Source: Pseudoxanthomonas sp. (GTDB lineage Bacteria > Pseudomonadota > Gammaproteobacteria > Xanthomonadales > Xanthomonadaceae). Taken from it: DNA of 64,000 nucleotides. The stretch is taken from contig NZ_DASYGY010000009.1 of the NCBI RefSeq assembly GCF_035999195.1, positions 1,054,001-1,118,000 on the forward strand, read 5' to 3'. Below, in pieces: positions 1-7,731 of this stretch. Made by a program: the position numbers and the translations under genes. The first letter of the stretch is position 1, and each line of letters opens with the position of its first letter. The notes under the pieces were generated by a model. It was not told where the DNA came from. It was given only the letters and a program-made list of their open reading frames with translations, and did not search any database.

Positions 1-598
1 CAAGGACGGGCAACTGGTGGACGGTTTCCCCGGCGCGCTGCCGGAAGGCCAGTTGCGCGAGTTCCTGGCGTCCCACGGCATCCAGCCCGCCGCGGCCGCC
101 GATGCTCCCGTCGAAGAGGTGCCGCTGGATCCGCAGGCGCAGGTCGCCGCGCTGCGCGAAGCGGTGGCCGCCGAACCGGACAAGGACGAACTGAAGCTCG
201 ACCTGGTCCTCGCCCTGCTGAAGACCGGCGACGCCGCCGAGGCCGAACGCCTGCTCGATGCCCTGCCCGCCAACCTCGCCACCGACGACCGCGCGGTCAA
301 GGCGCGCGCGCGCCTCGGCTTCGCCGCCGCGCTGAAGGATGCGCCGGCGCCGGACACCCTTCGCGCAGCGATCGCCGCGAACGCGGACGACCTGCGTGCG
401 CGCCACCTGCTGGGCGTGCACGCCCTGGTCGCGGGCGACTCGGAAGGCGCACTGGAGCAGTTCCTGGAGATGCTCAAGCGCGACCGCGCGTTCGAGGACG
501 GCCTGGCGCGCAGGAGCCTGATCGATGCCTTCCGCGTGATCGAAGACGACGCGCTGGTCAGCCAGTACCGCAGGAAGATGTCCTCCCTCCTGTTCTGA
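1..598 (+). CDS. cnoX: Thioredoxin-like chaperedoxin CnoX (YbbN), C-terminal part
   Basis: This gene is cut by the window edge: the frame is open from base 2 and stops at 596-598, leaving about 198 residues. The first visible residues (KDGQLVDGFPGALPEGQLREFL) match the last strand and helix of a thioredoxin fold. They are followed by an alanine/leucine-rich helical region with tetratricopeptide-like periodicity, which is the YbbN architecture. In the family, CnoX holds oxidatively damaged proteins in the cytoplasm and passes them to GroEL/DnaK. The thioredoxin active-site region lies outside the window, so it cannot be checked. The TPR-containing tail makes a plain thioredoxin unlikely. Confidence 0.8.
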   Translation, partial: KDGQLVDGFPGALPEGQLREFLASHGIQPAAAADAPVEEVPLDPQAQVAALREAVAAEPDKDELKLDLVLALLKTGDAAEAERLLDALPANLATDDRAVKARARLGFAAALKDAPAPDTLRAAIAANADDLRARHLLGVHALVAGDSEGALEQFLEMLKRDRAFEDGLARRSLIDAFRVIEDDALVSQYRRKMSSLLF

Positions 599-639
599 TC
601 CGCGAAGCCTTCCCCGTCACCCAGCACAAGCAGTCCTGT

Positions 640-1101
640 ATGAAACCCGGCACCCTGCGGCACATCTTCAACGTCTGGCCACCTTTCCTGCTCAGCGGCA
701 TCCATGTCACCGAAATGGCCGACGACTGGAGCTTCGCGCGCGTCGAACTGCGCATGCGCCCCTGGAACCGCAACTATGTGGGCACCCACTTCGGCGGCAG
801 CCTGTTCGCGATGACCGATCCGTTCTGGATGATCCTCGCCAAGGAGCGGCTGGGCAGCGACTACTACGTCTGGGACAAGGCGGCGGAGATCGAGTTCGTC
901 AAACCCGGCAAGGGCACGCTGCACGCCGAGTTCCGTCTGGATGCCTTCGTGCTGGACGAGATCCGCGCCGAAGCCGCCAACGGGCAGAAATACCTGCGGT
1001 GGATGCCGGCGGACGTCTTCAACGCGCAGAACGAAGTGGTCGCCCGCGTGCGCAAGCAGATCTACGTGCGACTGAAGCCCGAGGCACGACGGGCGGAGTG
1101 A
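640..1101 (+). CDS. DUF4442 hotdog-fold protein, possible thioesterase
   Basis: A 153-residue soluble protein with no signal peptide. The central stretch RNYVGTHFGGSLFAMTDPFWM has the glycine-rich helix seen in PaaI/YiiD-type hotdog folds, and the family usually called DUF4442 has this length. Hotdog proteins of this kind often cleave acyl-CoA thioesters, but a substrate cannot be read from the sequence. It starts 41 bases after cnoX in the same direction and could share its transcript. Family assignment is fairly secure; enzymatic function is inferred only. Confidence 0.7.
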   Translation: MKPGTLRHIFNVWPPFLLSGIHVTEMADDWSFARVELRMRPWNRNYVGTHFGGSLFAMTDPFWMILAKERLGSDYYVWDKAAEIEFVKPGKGTLHAEFRLDAFVLDEIRAEAANGQKYLRWMPADVFNAQNEVVARVRKQIYVRLKPEARRAE

Positions 1102-1177
1102 TCAGGGTGCCTGCGCTCGTACGGCGCCACTGTCGATGCGCTACTGCTGACCCACCGCGCCGGCCTACAATGACGGC

Positions 1178-1849
1178 ATGCCCCCCGACCATTCCACGCA
1201 CCGCGTTTCGGTGCAGAAGCTCTTCATCACCGGCCTGCTGACCCTGCTGCCGATCTGGCTGACCTGGGTCGTCATCAAGTTCGTCTTTGTGCTGCTGTCC
1301 GACATCAGCAAGCCGTGGGTCGAGCCGCTGTCGCACCAGATCGCGGCCACGTTCCCGCAATCGCTGGGCTGGTTCAGCGGTCTGTGGGTGCAGAACACTA
1401 TCGCCATGGTCGCCACGCTGTTCGTCATCGTCGCCGTCGGCGCACTGACCCGGCGCGTGGTCGGGCAGCGGTTGCTGCGCTGGTTCGAGGCGCTGATCGC
1501 GCGCGTGCCGCTGGCGAACGTCATCTACACCAGCGCGCGCAAGCTGCTGGACATGCTGGAGACCAAGCCCGGCAGCACGCAGCGCGTGGTGCTGATCGAC
1601 TTCCCGCACCGCGAGATGAAGTCGGTCGGCCTGGTGACGCGGGTGATCCGCGAGGAAGGCAGCGGCCGCGAGCTGGCCGCCGTCTACGTGCCCACCACGC
1701 CCAACCCCACCTCGGGTTATCTGGAGATCGTGCCGGTCGAACTGCTCACACCGACCGACTGGACGGTGGACCAGGCCATGAGCTTCATCATTTCCGGCGG
1801 CGCCGTCGCGCCGGAGACCATGCCGTTCACCCGCGCCGGAGACCGCTGA
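1178..1849 (+). CDS. DUF502 family membrane protein
   Basis: A 223-residue inner-membrane protein. After a short charged N-terminus there is a hydrophobic helix at about residues 15-40 (LFITGLLTLLPIWLTWVV) and a second at about 75-95 (MVATLFVIVAVGALTRRVVG). A conserved soluble domain follows, with phrases such as ANVIYTSARKLLDML, VVLIDFPHREMKSVG and VYVPTTPNPTSGYLEIVP that are characteristic of DUF502. The molecular role of the family is unknown. It ends 3 bases before the next gene, so the two are probably cotranscribed. The start is the first ATG, just after a TACAAT-like sequence. Confidence 0.8.
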   Translation: MPPDHSTHRVSVQKLFITGLLTLLPIWLTWVVIKFVFVLLSDISKPWVEPLSHQIAATFPQSLGWFSGLWVQNTIAMVATLFVIVAVGALTRRVVGQRLLRWFEALIARVPLANVIYTSARKLLDMLETKPGSTQRVVLIDFPHREMKSVGLVTRVIREEGSGRELAAVYVPTTPNPTSGYLEIVPVELLTPTDWTVDQAMSFIISGGAVAPETMPFTRAGDR

Positions 1850-1852
1850 GCC

Positions 1853-2629
1853 ATGCACGCGCCGGGCACCCTGGATGACCGCGCGGTCCGCCTGTTCATC
1901 GTGCTGGCGGCGGTGTTCTGCGCCAACGCGGTGCTGGCCGAGTTCATCGGCGTCAAGATCTTCGCGCTGGAAGACACGCTGGGCATCGCGCCGCTGGAAT
2001 GGAACCTGTTCGGCCAGACCGGCTCGCTCAGCTTCACCGCCGGCACGCTGCTGTGGCCGTTCGTGTTCGTGCTGACCGACACCATCAACGAGTTCTTCGG
2101 CAAGCGCGGCGTGCGCTTCATCTCGTGGCTGGCGGTGGCGTTGATCGTCTATGGCTTCCTGTTCGCGTTCGCCGCCATCGCGCTGGCACCGGCCGACTGG
2201 TGGGTGGAGGCGGCGCAGGCGCAGGGCGTGCCGGATTACCAGAAGGCCTTCGCCGCCATCTTCGGCCAGGGCATGTGGACCATCGCCGGCTCGGTGGTGG
2301 CGTTCCTGGTGGGCCAGCTGATCGACGTCTCCGTGTTCCACCGCATCCGTAACGCCACCGGCGAGCGGTGGGTGTGGCTGCGCGCGACCGGCTCGACGGC
2401 GGTCTCGCAGCTCGTGGACAGTTTCGTGGTGATCTACATCGCCTTCGTGCTGGGGCCGCAGAAGTGGCCGACCTCGCTGTTCCTCGCGGTCAGCACGGTC
2501 AACTACGCCTACAAGATGCTGGCCGCCATCGCGCTGATCCCGCTGCTGTACCTGATGCGGCACGCCATCCGCCGCTATCTGGGGCAGGAACGCGAGCGGC
2601 AGCTGCGTGCCGAGGCAGCCCTCGACTGA
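1853..2629 (+). CDS. Queuosine precursor transporter (YhhQ/VUT family)
   Basis: A 258-residue polytopic membrane protein with about six hydrophobic segments. The pattern FCANAVLAEFIGVKIF, then a long linker, then WPFVFVLTDTINEFFGKR is the hallmark of the VUT (formerly DUF165) family. Members such as E. coli YhhQ import preQ0/preQ1 for queuosine synthesis. The later part keeps QLIDVSVFHRIRN and STAVSQLVDSFVVI. The late queuosine genes tgt and queA lie about 25 kb away in the same window, so the cell makes the modification. Whether this transporter takes preQ0, preQ1 or queuine cannot be told. Confidence 0.85.
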   Translation: MHAPGTLDDRAVRLFIVLAAVFCANAVLAEFIGVKIFALEDTLGIAPLEWNLFGQTGSLSFTAGTLLWPFVFVLTDTINEFFGKRGVRFISWLAVALIVYGFLFAFAAIALAPADWWVEAAQAQGVPDYQKAFAAIFGQGMWTIAGSVVAFLVGQLIDVSVFHRIRNATGERWVWLRATGSTAVSQLVDSFVVIYIAFVLGPQKWPTSLFLAVSTVNYAYKMLAAIALIPLLYLMRHAIRRYLGQERERQLRAEAALD

Positions 2630-2779
2630 GGTCGCGCGCCGGGCCGCCGGGTACCGCCCCGGCGGCGCAGGCCCGGCATCGTCGATGCCTTGGGCGACGC
2701 GTCCGTAAGCGCGCCTACGGCCGGGTGGAGATGACGACAAAAACGGACGTCACCGGCCAGCAAGGCCCCCGGAGCCGCT

Positions 2780-2785
2780 TATAAT
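2780..2785 (+). promoter_or_regulatory. Candidate -10 element (TATAAT) for the LysM/FecR-CHASE2 operon
   Basis: A perfect TATAAT sits 47 bases upstream of the likely ATG at 2832, in an otherwise very GC-rich 200-base gap after the transporter gene. No good TTGACA-like -35 is seen at the usual spacing, so the promoter may need an activator. Confidence 0.4.
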
Positions 2786-2831
2786 TGTGACCGAATCAAC
2801 ACTTTGTCTGATCGGGGGGGCAGGACGGGCG

Positions 2832-4478
2832 ATGCGGAAGCGGACGATCCAGGGAAGGAAATGGCAGTGCTGGGCGCTGGCGATGCTGCTGGTGGCATCG
2901 TGGTCGGCGCAGGCGCAGGAGTGGATCTACCGGGTCCGGCCGGGCGACACCCTGTGGGACGTGACCGGCGCTTACCTCAAGCCCTCGATCCCCTGGCAAC
3001 GCCTGCAGGAACACAACCGCATCGCCAACCCGTACCAGCTCCCGCCCGGCAGCACGCTGCGCATCCCGTTGCAGTGGCTGGACCGGCAGCCTGCGACCGC
3101 CCGGGTGATCGCGCTGCAGGGGCAGGCGGTGGCGCGCACGCCGGCCGGCCGGGAGTCGTCGGTGACGCGCGGCATGTCGCTGGGCACGGGCGCGAGCCTG
3201 AAGACATCGCCCGACGCCTCGCTCAGCCTGCAGTTCGCCGATGGCTCGCGCCTGCAACTGCTCGGCGACAGCGAGCTGCGTCTCGATCGCCTGACCCGCT
3301 TCGGGCGCTCCGGCATGGCCGATACCCGGCTGCGCCTGCAGCGCGGCAGGATCGGCAACGACGTGCGCCGGCTGCGCGGCCCGGCGGCCAACTTCATCGT
3401 CGAGACGCCGACGGCCTCGTCCGCCGTGCGCGGCACGACGTTCCGGGTGGAAGCGGGCGAAACCTACTCGCAGACGGAAGTGCTGGAAGGGCGCGTGGCG
3501 GTGAACGCGCCCCGCCAGCGCGGCACGCTGCTGCGGCCCGGCTTCGGGGCCGTGGTCGCCGCGGGCCAGGCCGCCGTGGCGCCGTTGCCGCTGCTGCCGG
3601 CGCCCGACCTGTCGCGCATCCCGTCGCTGTCGCAGAGCGCCCGCCCCGACCTGGCCTGGCCCGCCGTCGAAGGCGCGGCGCAGTACCGCATCCAGGTCGG
3701 CACGCAGCCCAGCTTCGACAGCCTGCGGGTGGATGCGGAGAGCGATGCGCCCCGCTACACGCTGCCGGCGCTGGAGGCCGGCACCTACTTCGTCCGCGTC
3801 CGTGCGATCGCCGCCAATGGACTGGAAGGACGCGATGCCGTCATCGAGCTGCGCATCGACGACCAGCCGGCGCCGCCGTATTCGATCGCCCCCACCGCCG
3901 GCAGCGTCGTGCGCACACCGGAGGTCGTGCTGGGCTGGACCCAGGCGCCGGGCGCCGTCGCCTATGAGTACGAGGTCAGCGCGCCCGGCGACGGCGCGCC
4001 CGTGGCCGGCGCCCGTGTCGAGGACACCACCGCCCGCCTGCCCGCCACGCTGCCGCCCGGCGACTATGCCTGGCGCATCCGCAGCGTGGACGGCACCGGC
4101 AAGACCGGTCCCTACGGCGACCGCGTGCCGTTCACCGTGCGGCCGCTCGCCGAGGTCACCGAGATCGACGGATCGGCCGCCACCGGCGACACCCGCGAGG
4201 TGACGTTCCGCTGGCCCGCGGGCCAGCCGGGCCAGCGCTACCGCTTCCAGATGTCGCGCACGCCGGACTTCGACAGGCCGCAGGTCGACCGGATCGTCGA
4301 CAGCGCCGAGATCACCCTGCCCCGCCTGCGTTCGGGCACCTGGTACCTGCGCGCGCAGACCATCGACGTGGATGGCTTCGAGGGACCGTTCCCGGCGCCG
4401 CAGAAGATCGACGTCCCGTGCCGCTGGTGCAAGGTTGGCGCCGGAGCCGGCGCATTGCTCATACTGCTGGCCCTGTGA
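2832..4478 (+). CDS. Exported LysM and FecR domain protein
   Basis: 548 residues from the ATG at 2832 (an earlier in-frame ATG at 2787 would precede the signal peptide with an unlikely extension). A signal peptide with core CWALAMLLVASWSAQAQ is followed by a LysM peptidoglycan-binding domain at about 31-80 (YRVRPGDTLWDV, NPYQLPPGSTLRIP). A FecR domain at about 110-230 has the typical ETPTASSAVRGTTFRVE. The rest looks like two or three fibronectin-type repeats (YFVRVRAIAANGLEG, YAWRIRSVDGTGKTG). It is probably periplasmic. Its TGA overlaps the GTG start of the CHASE2-GGDEF gene, which suggests that it presents a cell-envelope signal to that cyclase. This role is inferred. Confidence 0.8.
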   Translation: MRKRTIQGRKWQCWALAMLLVASWSAQAQEWIYRVRPGDTLWDVTGAYLKPSIPWQRLQEHNRIANPYQLPPGSTLRIPLQWLDRQPATARVIALQGQAVARTPAGRESSVTRGMSLGTGASLKTSPDASLSLQFADGSRLQLLGDSELRLDRLTRFGRSGMADTRLRLQRGRIGNDVRRLRGPAANFIVETPTASSAVRGTTFRVEAGETYSQTEVLEGRVAVNAPRQRGTLLRPGFGAVVAAGQAAVAPLPLLPAPDLSRIPSLSQSARPDLAWPAVEGAAQYRIQVGTQPSFDSLRVDAESDAPRYTLPALEAGTYFVRVRAIAANGLEGRDAVIELRIDDQPAPPYSIAPTAGSVVRTPEVVLGWTQAPGAVAYEYEVSAPGDGAPVAGARVEDTTARLPATLPPGDYAWRIRSVDGTGKTGPYGDRVPFTVRPLAEVTEIDGSAATGDTREVTFRWPAGQPGQRYRFQMSRTPDFDRPQVDRIVDSAEITLPRLRSGTWYLRAQTIDVDGFEGPFPAPQKIDVPCRWCKVGAGAGALLILLAL

Positions 4479-6184
4479 ACAGCCCCGCGCCCACGCCCAA
4501 GTGGAAACCCCGCCTGCTGACGGCGGTGGGCGCGGCTGCGCTGGCGATCCTGGTGACGCTGTCCGGTGCGACCGCGCCGATCGACGCCTGGGTCTACGAC
4601 CGGCTGGTGCTCGGTGCCGCGCCCGATCCCGACCCCCGCATCGTGGTGGTCGACATCGACCAGAAGAGCCTGGCCGAACTGGGACGCTGGCCGTGGTCGC
4701 GCCGCACGCACGCGCAACTGGTCGACCGTCTGCGGCTGACCGACGTGAAGGGCATCGCCTTCAACATCCTGCTGTCCGAGCCCGCGCTGTTCGATCCGGA
4801 AGGCGATGCATTGCTGGCCCGCGCCATCAGCCGCAGCGGCCGGGTGGTCCTGCCGGTGCTGGCCGAGCCGGTGCAGCTCAACAGCTCGACGGTCGAGCTG
4901 ATGCCGATTCCCGAGTTCGCCGCGTCCGCCGCTTCGCTGGGCCACGCGGAAATGGCGCTGGATGACGATGGCGTGGCCCGCAACGCCTACCTGCGCGCCG
5001 GACTGGGTTCTCCCCACTGGCCTGCCCTGGCGCTGGCCCTTCTGCAACTGGACCAGCCGCCCGGCAGCCAGGACGATCTGCCCGGCCGCCGCCTGGTGAT
5101 GACCGGCCTGGAGCCCGCCTCGCCCTACGACTGGGTACGCGACCACGAGGTGCGCGTGCCGTTCACCTCGCCGCCGAACGCGTTCCGCCACGTCTCGTAC
5201 ACCGACGTCCTCAACCAGCGCATTCCGGCCTCGCTGCTGCGCGGCAACTGGATCGTGGTCGGCGTCAGCGCCACCGGCATGGGGCCGCTGGCCCGTGCGC
5301 CCGGACAACCGCCGACCGCGAGCATGAGCGGGACCGATTACCAGGCCAACCTGCTGAACATGCTGGCGAAGGACGCGGCCATCACGCCCATGTCCGAAGG
5401 CTGGCAGGCGGCGCTGGCGGCGACGCTCTCGGCGCTGCCGCTGGTGCTCTCCCTGCTGCCCGGTCTGCGCCGGATCTGGCGTCCGACGGTGCTGACGATG
5501 GCCGGCGCGCTGATCCTGTCGGTCCTGCTGCTGCGCTACGCGCATCTGTGGTGCTCGCCGGTACCGGCGCTGCTGGTGCTGGCCTTGGGCGCGTCGCTGT
5601 GGGTCTACCGGCTGCTGCGGCGCACGCACCGGCAGGCGCAGTCGGACGCGCTGACCGGGCTGGCCAACCGCACCCGCTTCGACCACGCGCTCGAGCAGGA
5701 ACTGCGCATCGCCCGCCGCAGCGGCCAGCCGCTGTCGCTGCTGGTGATGGACATCGACCACTTCAAGCAGCTCAACGACAGCAAGGGCCATGCGGCCGGC
5801 GATGCGGCACTGAAGACGCTGGGCCGCATCCTGCGCAGCCGCGCGCGGCGTCCGCGCGACCTGGTCGCCCGCCTGGGCGGCGACGAATTCGCGGTGCTGC
5901 TGCCGGAAACCTCCGCGCAGGCCGCGGCGACCATCGCCACGACCATCCACGTGGACCTCGCCCAGCATGGGCGCAAACCGCACGGCGCGACCGCCAGCAC
6001 GCCGCCGCCGTTCACCGCCAGCGTCGGCATCCACACCTACCTGCCCGGCGACGAGGCGGGGCCGGAGGACGTTTTCGACCGTGCCGACGCCGCGCTGTAC
6101 CGGGCCAAGCAGGCCGGCCGCAACCGCAGCTTCAGCCATACCGGCGAACAGGACCCGGTCGAGGTCTCTCCCCACCGGGCGTGA
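4475..6184 (+). CDS. CHASE2-GGDEF diguanylate cyclase
   Basis: 569 residues from a GTG at 4475 that overlaps the previous stop by four bases. An N-terminal membrane helix is followed by a periplasmic CHASE2 sensor (PRIVVVDIDQKSLAELGRWPWSR, then GIAFNILLSEP), about three C-terminal membrane helices at roughly 305-380, and a GGDEF domain. The active motif GGDEF is intact at residues 468-472. An RPRD inhibitory site sits at 459-462, exactly five residues before it, so the enzyme should make c-di-GMP and be feedback-inhibited. DALTGLANR and DIDHFKQLNDSKGH are also present. The tight overlap with the FecR/LysM protein suggests one signalling unit. Confidence 0.9.
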   Translation: MNSPAPTPKWKPRLLTAVGAAALAILVTLSGATAPIDAWVYDRLVLGAAPDPDPRIVVVDIDQKSLAELGRWPWSRRTHAQLVDRLRLTDVKGIAFNILLSEPALFDPEGDALLARAISRSGRVVLPVLAEPVQLNSSTVELMPIPEFAASAASLGHAEMALDDDGVARNAYLRAGLGSPHWPALALALLQLDQPPGSQDDLPGRRLVMTGLEPASPYDWVRDHEVRVPFTSPPNAFRHVSYTDVLNQRIPASLLRGNWIVVGVSATGMGPLARAPGQPPTASMSGTDYQANLLNMLAKDAAITPMSEGWQAALAATLSALPLVLSLLPGLRRIWRPTVLTMAGALILSVLLLRYAHLWCSPVPALLVLALGASLWVYRLLRRTHRQAQSDALTGLANRTRFDHALEQELRIARRSGQPLSLLVMDIDHFKQLNDSKGHAAGDAALKTLGRILRSRARRPRDLVARLGGDEFAVLLPETSAQAAATIATTIHVDLAQHGRKPHGATASTPPPFTASVGIHTYLPGDEAGPEDVFDRADAALYRAKQAGRNRSFSHTGEQDPVEVSPHRA

Positions 6185-6199
6185 CGCGCGCGGCGCGTC

Positions 6200-7573
6200 C
6201 TAGACGTCGACCACCATCCCCGGCCTTGCCAGATCCACAGGCACGCCGTGGCGCTCGCCGATCTCGCCCGCCAGCGCTTCGCGCGCGCGGTCCTCGCCGT
6301 GCACCAGCACCAGTGGCGGAGCCGGCTGGAAGTTGCCGTACCACGCCAGCAGGCCCTGCTGGTCGGTATGCGCCGACAGGCCGCCGACGGTGTGCCGCTG
6401 TGCATTGACGCGGTAGTCGCGACCGTGGATGTGCACCCACGACGCGCCGTCCACCAGCCGCCGGCCCAGCGTGCCCTCGGCCTGGTAGCCGACGAACACG
6501 ACGTGCGCATTGCGACGGCCCAGGTTGTACCGCAGGTGGTGCTGGATGCGTCCGCCGTTGGCCATGCCGGAACCGGCGATGATGATCGCGCCGTTCTCGA
6601 TCTGGTTGATCGCCATCGACTGCTGCAGCGACTCGGCGATGTGCAGGTTGGGCGGGCGGAACGGGTTGGGCGATTGCGCCCACACGCGGCGCGCGTCCTC
6701 GTCGAACAGGCCGTGGTGGCGGCCATAGACGGCGACGACCTTCGCCGCCATCGGACTGTCCAGGAAGATCCGCCAGCGCGACAGTTTCCAGTCGTCCCAG
6801 TGGCGCGCGAACCAGTACAGAAGTTCCTGCGTGCGGCCCACGGCGAAGGCCGGGATCAGCACGTTGCCGCGGTCGCGCCAGGCGTGCTCGAAGATGGCGC
6901 CCAACTCGCGGATCGTCTCCGGGCGGTCGCGGTGGTTGCGGTCGCCGTAGGTCGATTCCATCAGCAGCAGGTCGGCCTGCTGCACCACCGACGGGTCGCG
7001 CAGGATCGGCGTGCCTTTCGGGCCCAGGTCGCCCGAGAACACCAGCTTGCGGCCGTCCGCCCACAGCTCGACGATGGCCGAGCCCAGGATGTGGCCGGCG
7101 TCGCGCAGGGCGATGTCCACGCCGGGCAGGATGGTGGTGCGTTCGTCGTACGGCAGCGGGCGCACCTGTTTCAGCGTGGCGTGCACGTCCTCGTCCGAGA
7201 ACAGCGGCTGCGCCTCCGGCTCGCCCCGGCGGCGATGGCGATTGGCGCGTTCGGCCTCGGATTCGGACAGCGAGGCGGTGTCCAGCAGCATGATGGGAAG
7301 CAGCTCCGCGCTGGCGCCCTGGGTGTGGATGGGACCGCGGAAACCGCGCTTGACCAGCAGCGGCACGCGTCCGACGTGGTCGATGTGCGCGTGGCTGAGC
7401 ACCACCGCATCCAGCGTGGCGGGGTCGAACGGGAATGGCTCGGCGTTGCGCGCCTCGGCTTCGCGACCGCCCTGGATCAGCCCGCAGTCCAGCAGGATGC
7501 GTTTGCCGGCAGCCTCGACGAGATGCATGGAGCCGGTGACTTCGCCGGCCGCACCGTGGAAATGGACCTGCAT
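6200..7573 (-). CDS. Beta-CASP metallo-beta-lactamase, RNA-processing exonuclease family
   Basis: 457 residues starting at the ATG at 7573, where the conserved N-terminus MQVHFHGAAGEVTGSMHL begins. The zinc motif HAHIDH lies in LSHAHIDHVGRVPLL, and other metallo-beta-lactamase motifs follow (GDLGPKG, ESTYGDR). Next come beta-CASP motifs (PAFAVGRTQELLYW, IIIAGSGMANGGRIQHHL) and the RMMBL-like C-terminal GGLSAHTDQQGLLAWY. This is the CPSF73/Ysh1-like layout of nucleases acting on RNA. In Proteobacteria the physiological substrate is poorly known. It is convergent with the cyclase gene and divergent from the M13 peptidase. Confidence 0.85.
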   Translation of the reverse strand: MQVHFHGAAGEVTGSMHLVEAAGKRILLDCGLIQGGREAEARNAEPFPFDPATLDAVVLSHAHIDHVGRVPLLVKRGFRGPIHTQGASAELLPIMLLDTASLSESEAERANRHRRRGEPEAQPLFSDEDVHATLKQVRPLPYDERTTILPGVDIALRDAGHILGSAIVELWADGRKLVFSGDLGPKGTPILRDPSVVQQADLLLMESTYGDRNHRDRPETIRELGAIFEHAWRDRGNVLIPAFAVGRTQELLYWFARHWDDWKLSRWRIFLDSPMAAKVVAVYGRHHGLFDEDARRVWAQSPNPFRPPNLHIAESLQQSMAINQIENGAIIIAGSGMANGGRIQHHLRYNLGRRNAHVVFVGYQAEGTLGRRLVDGASWVHIHGRDYRVNAQRHTVGGLSAHTDQQGLLAWYGNFQPAPPLVLVHGEDRAREALAGEIGERHGVPVDLARPGMVVDV

Positions 7574-7731
7574 GGACGTCCTCCTCGCTGTGGCGCCCAG
7601 TATGGCCGCTGGCGCCCCCAAGGGCATGACCTTCGACACACCTGCCCTTGAGGTGACAGGCGTAGAGTCGCCGCCACGCCCCCTCCCGGGGGTTCCTTTT
7701 TTCATTGCCCTGTCCAGGGCCGGAGTAGATC

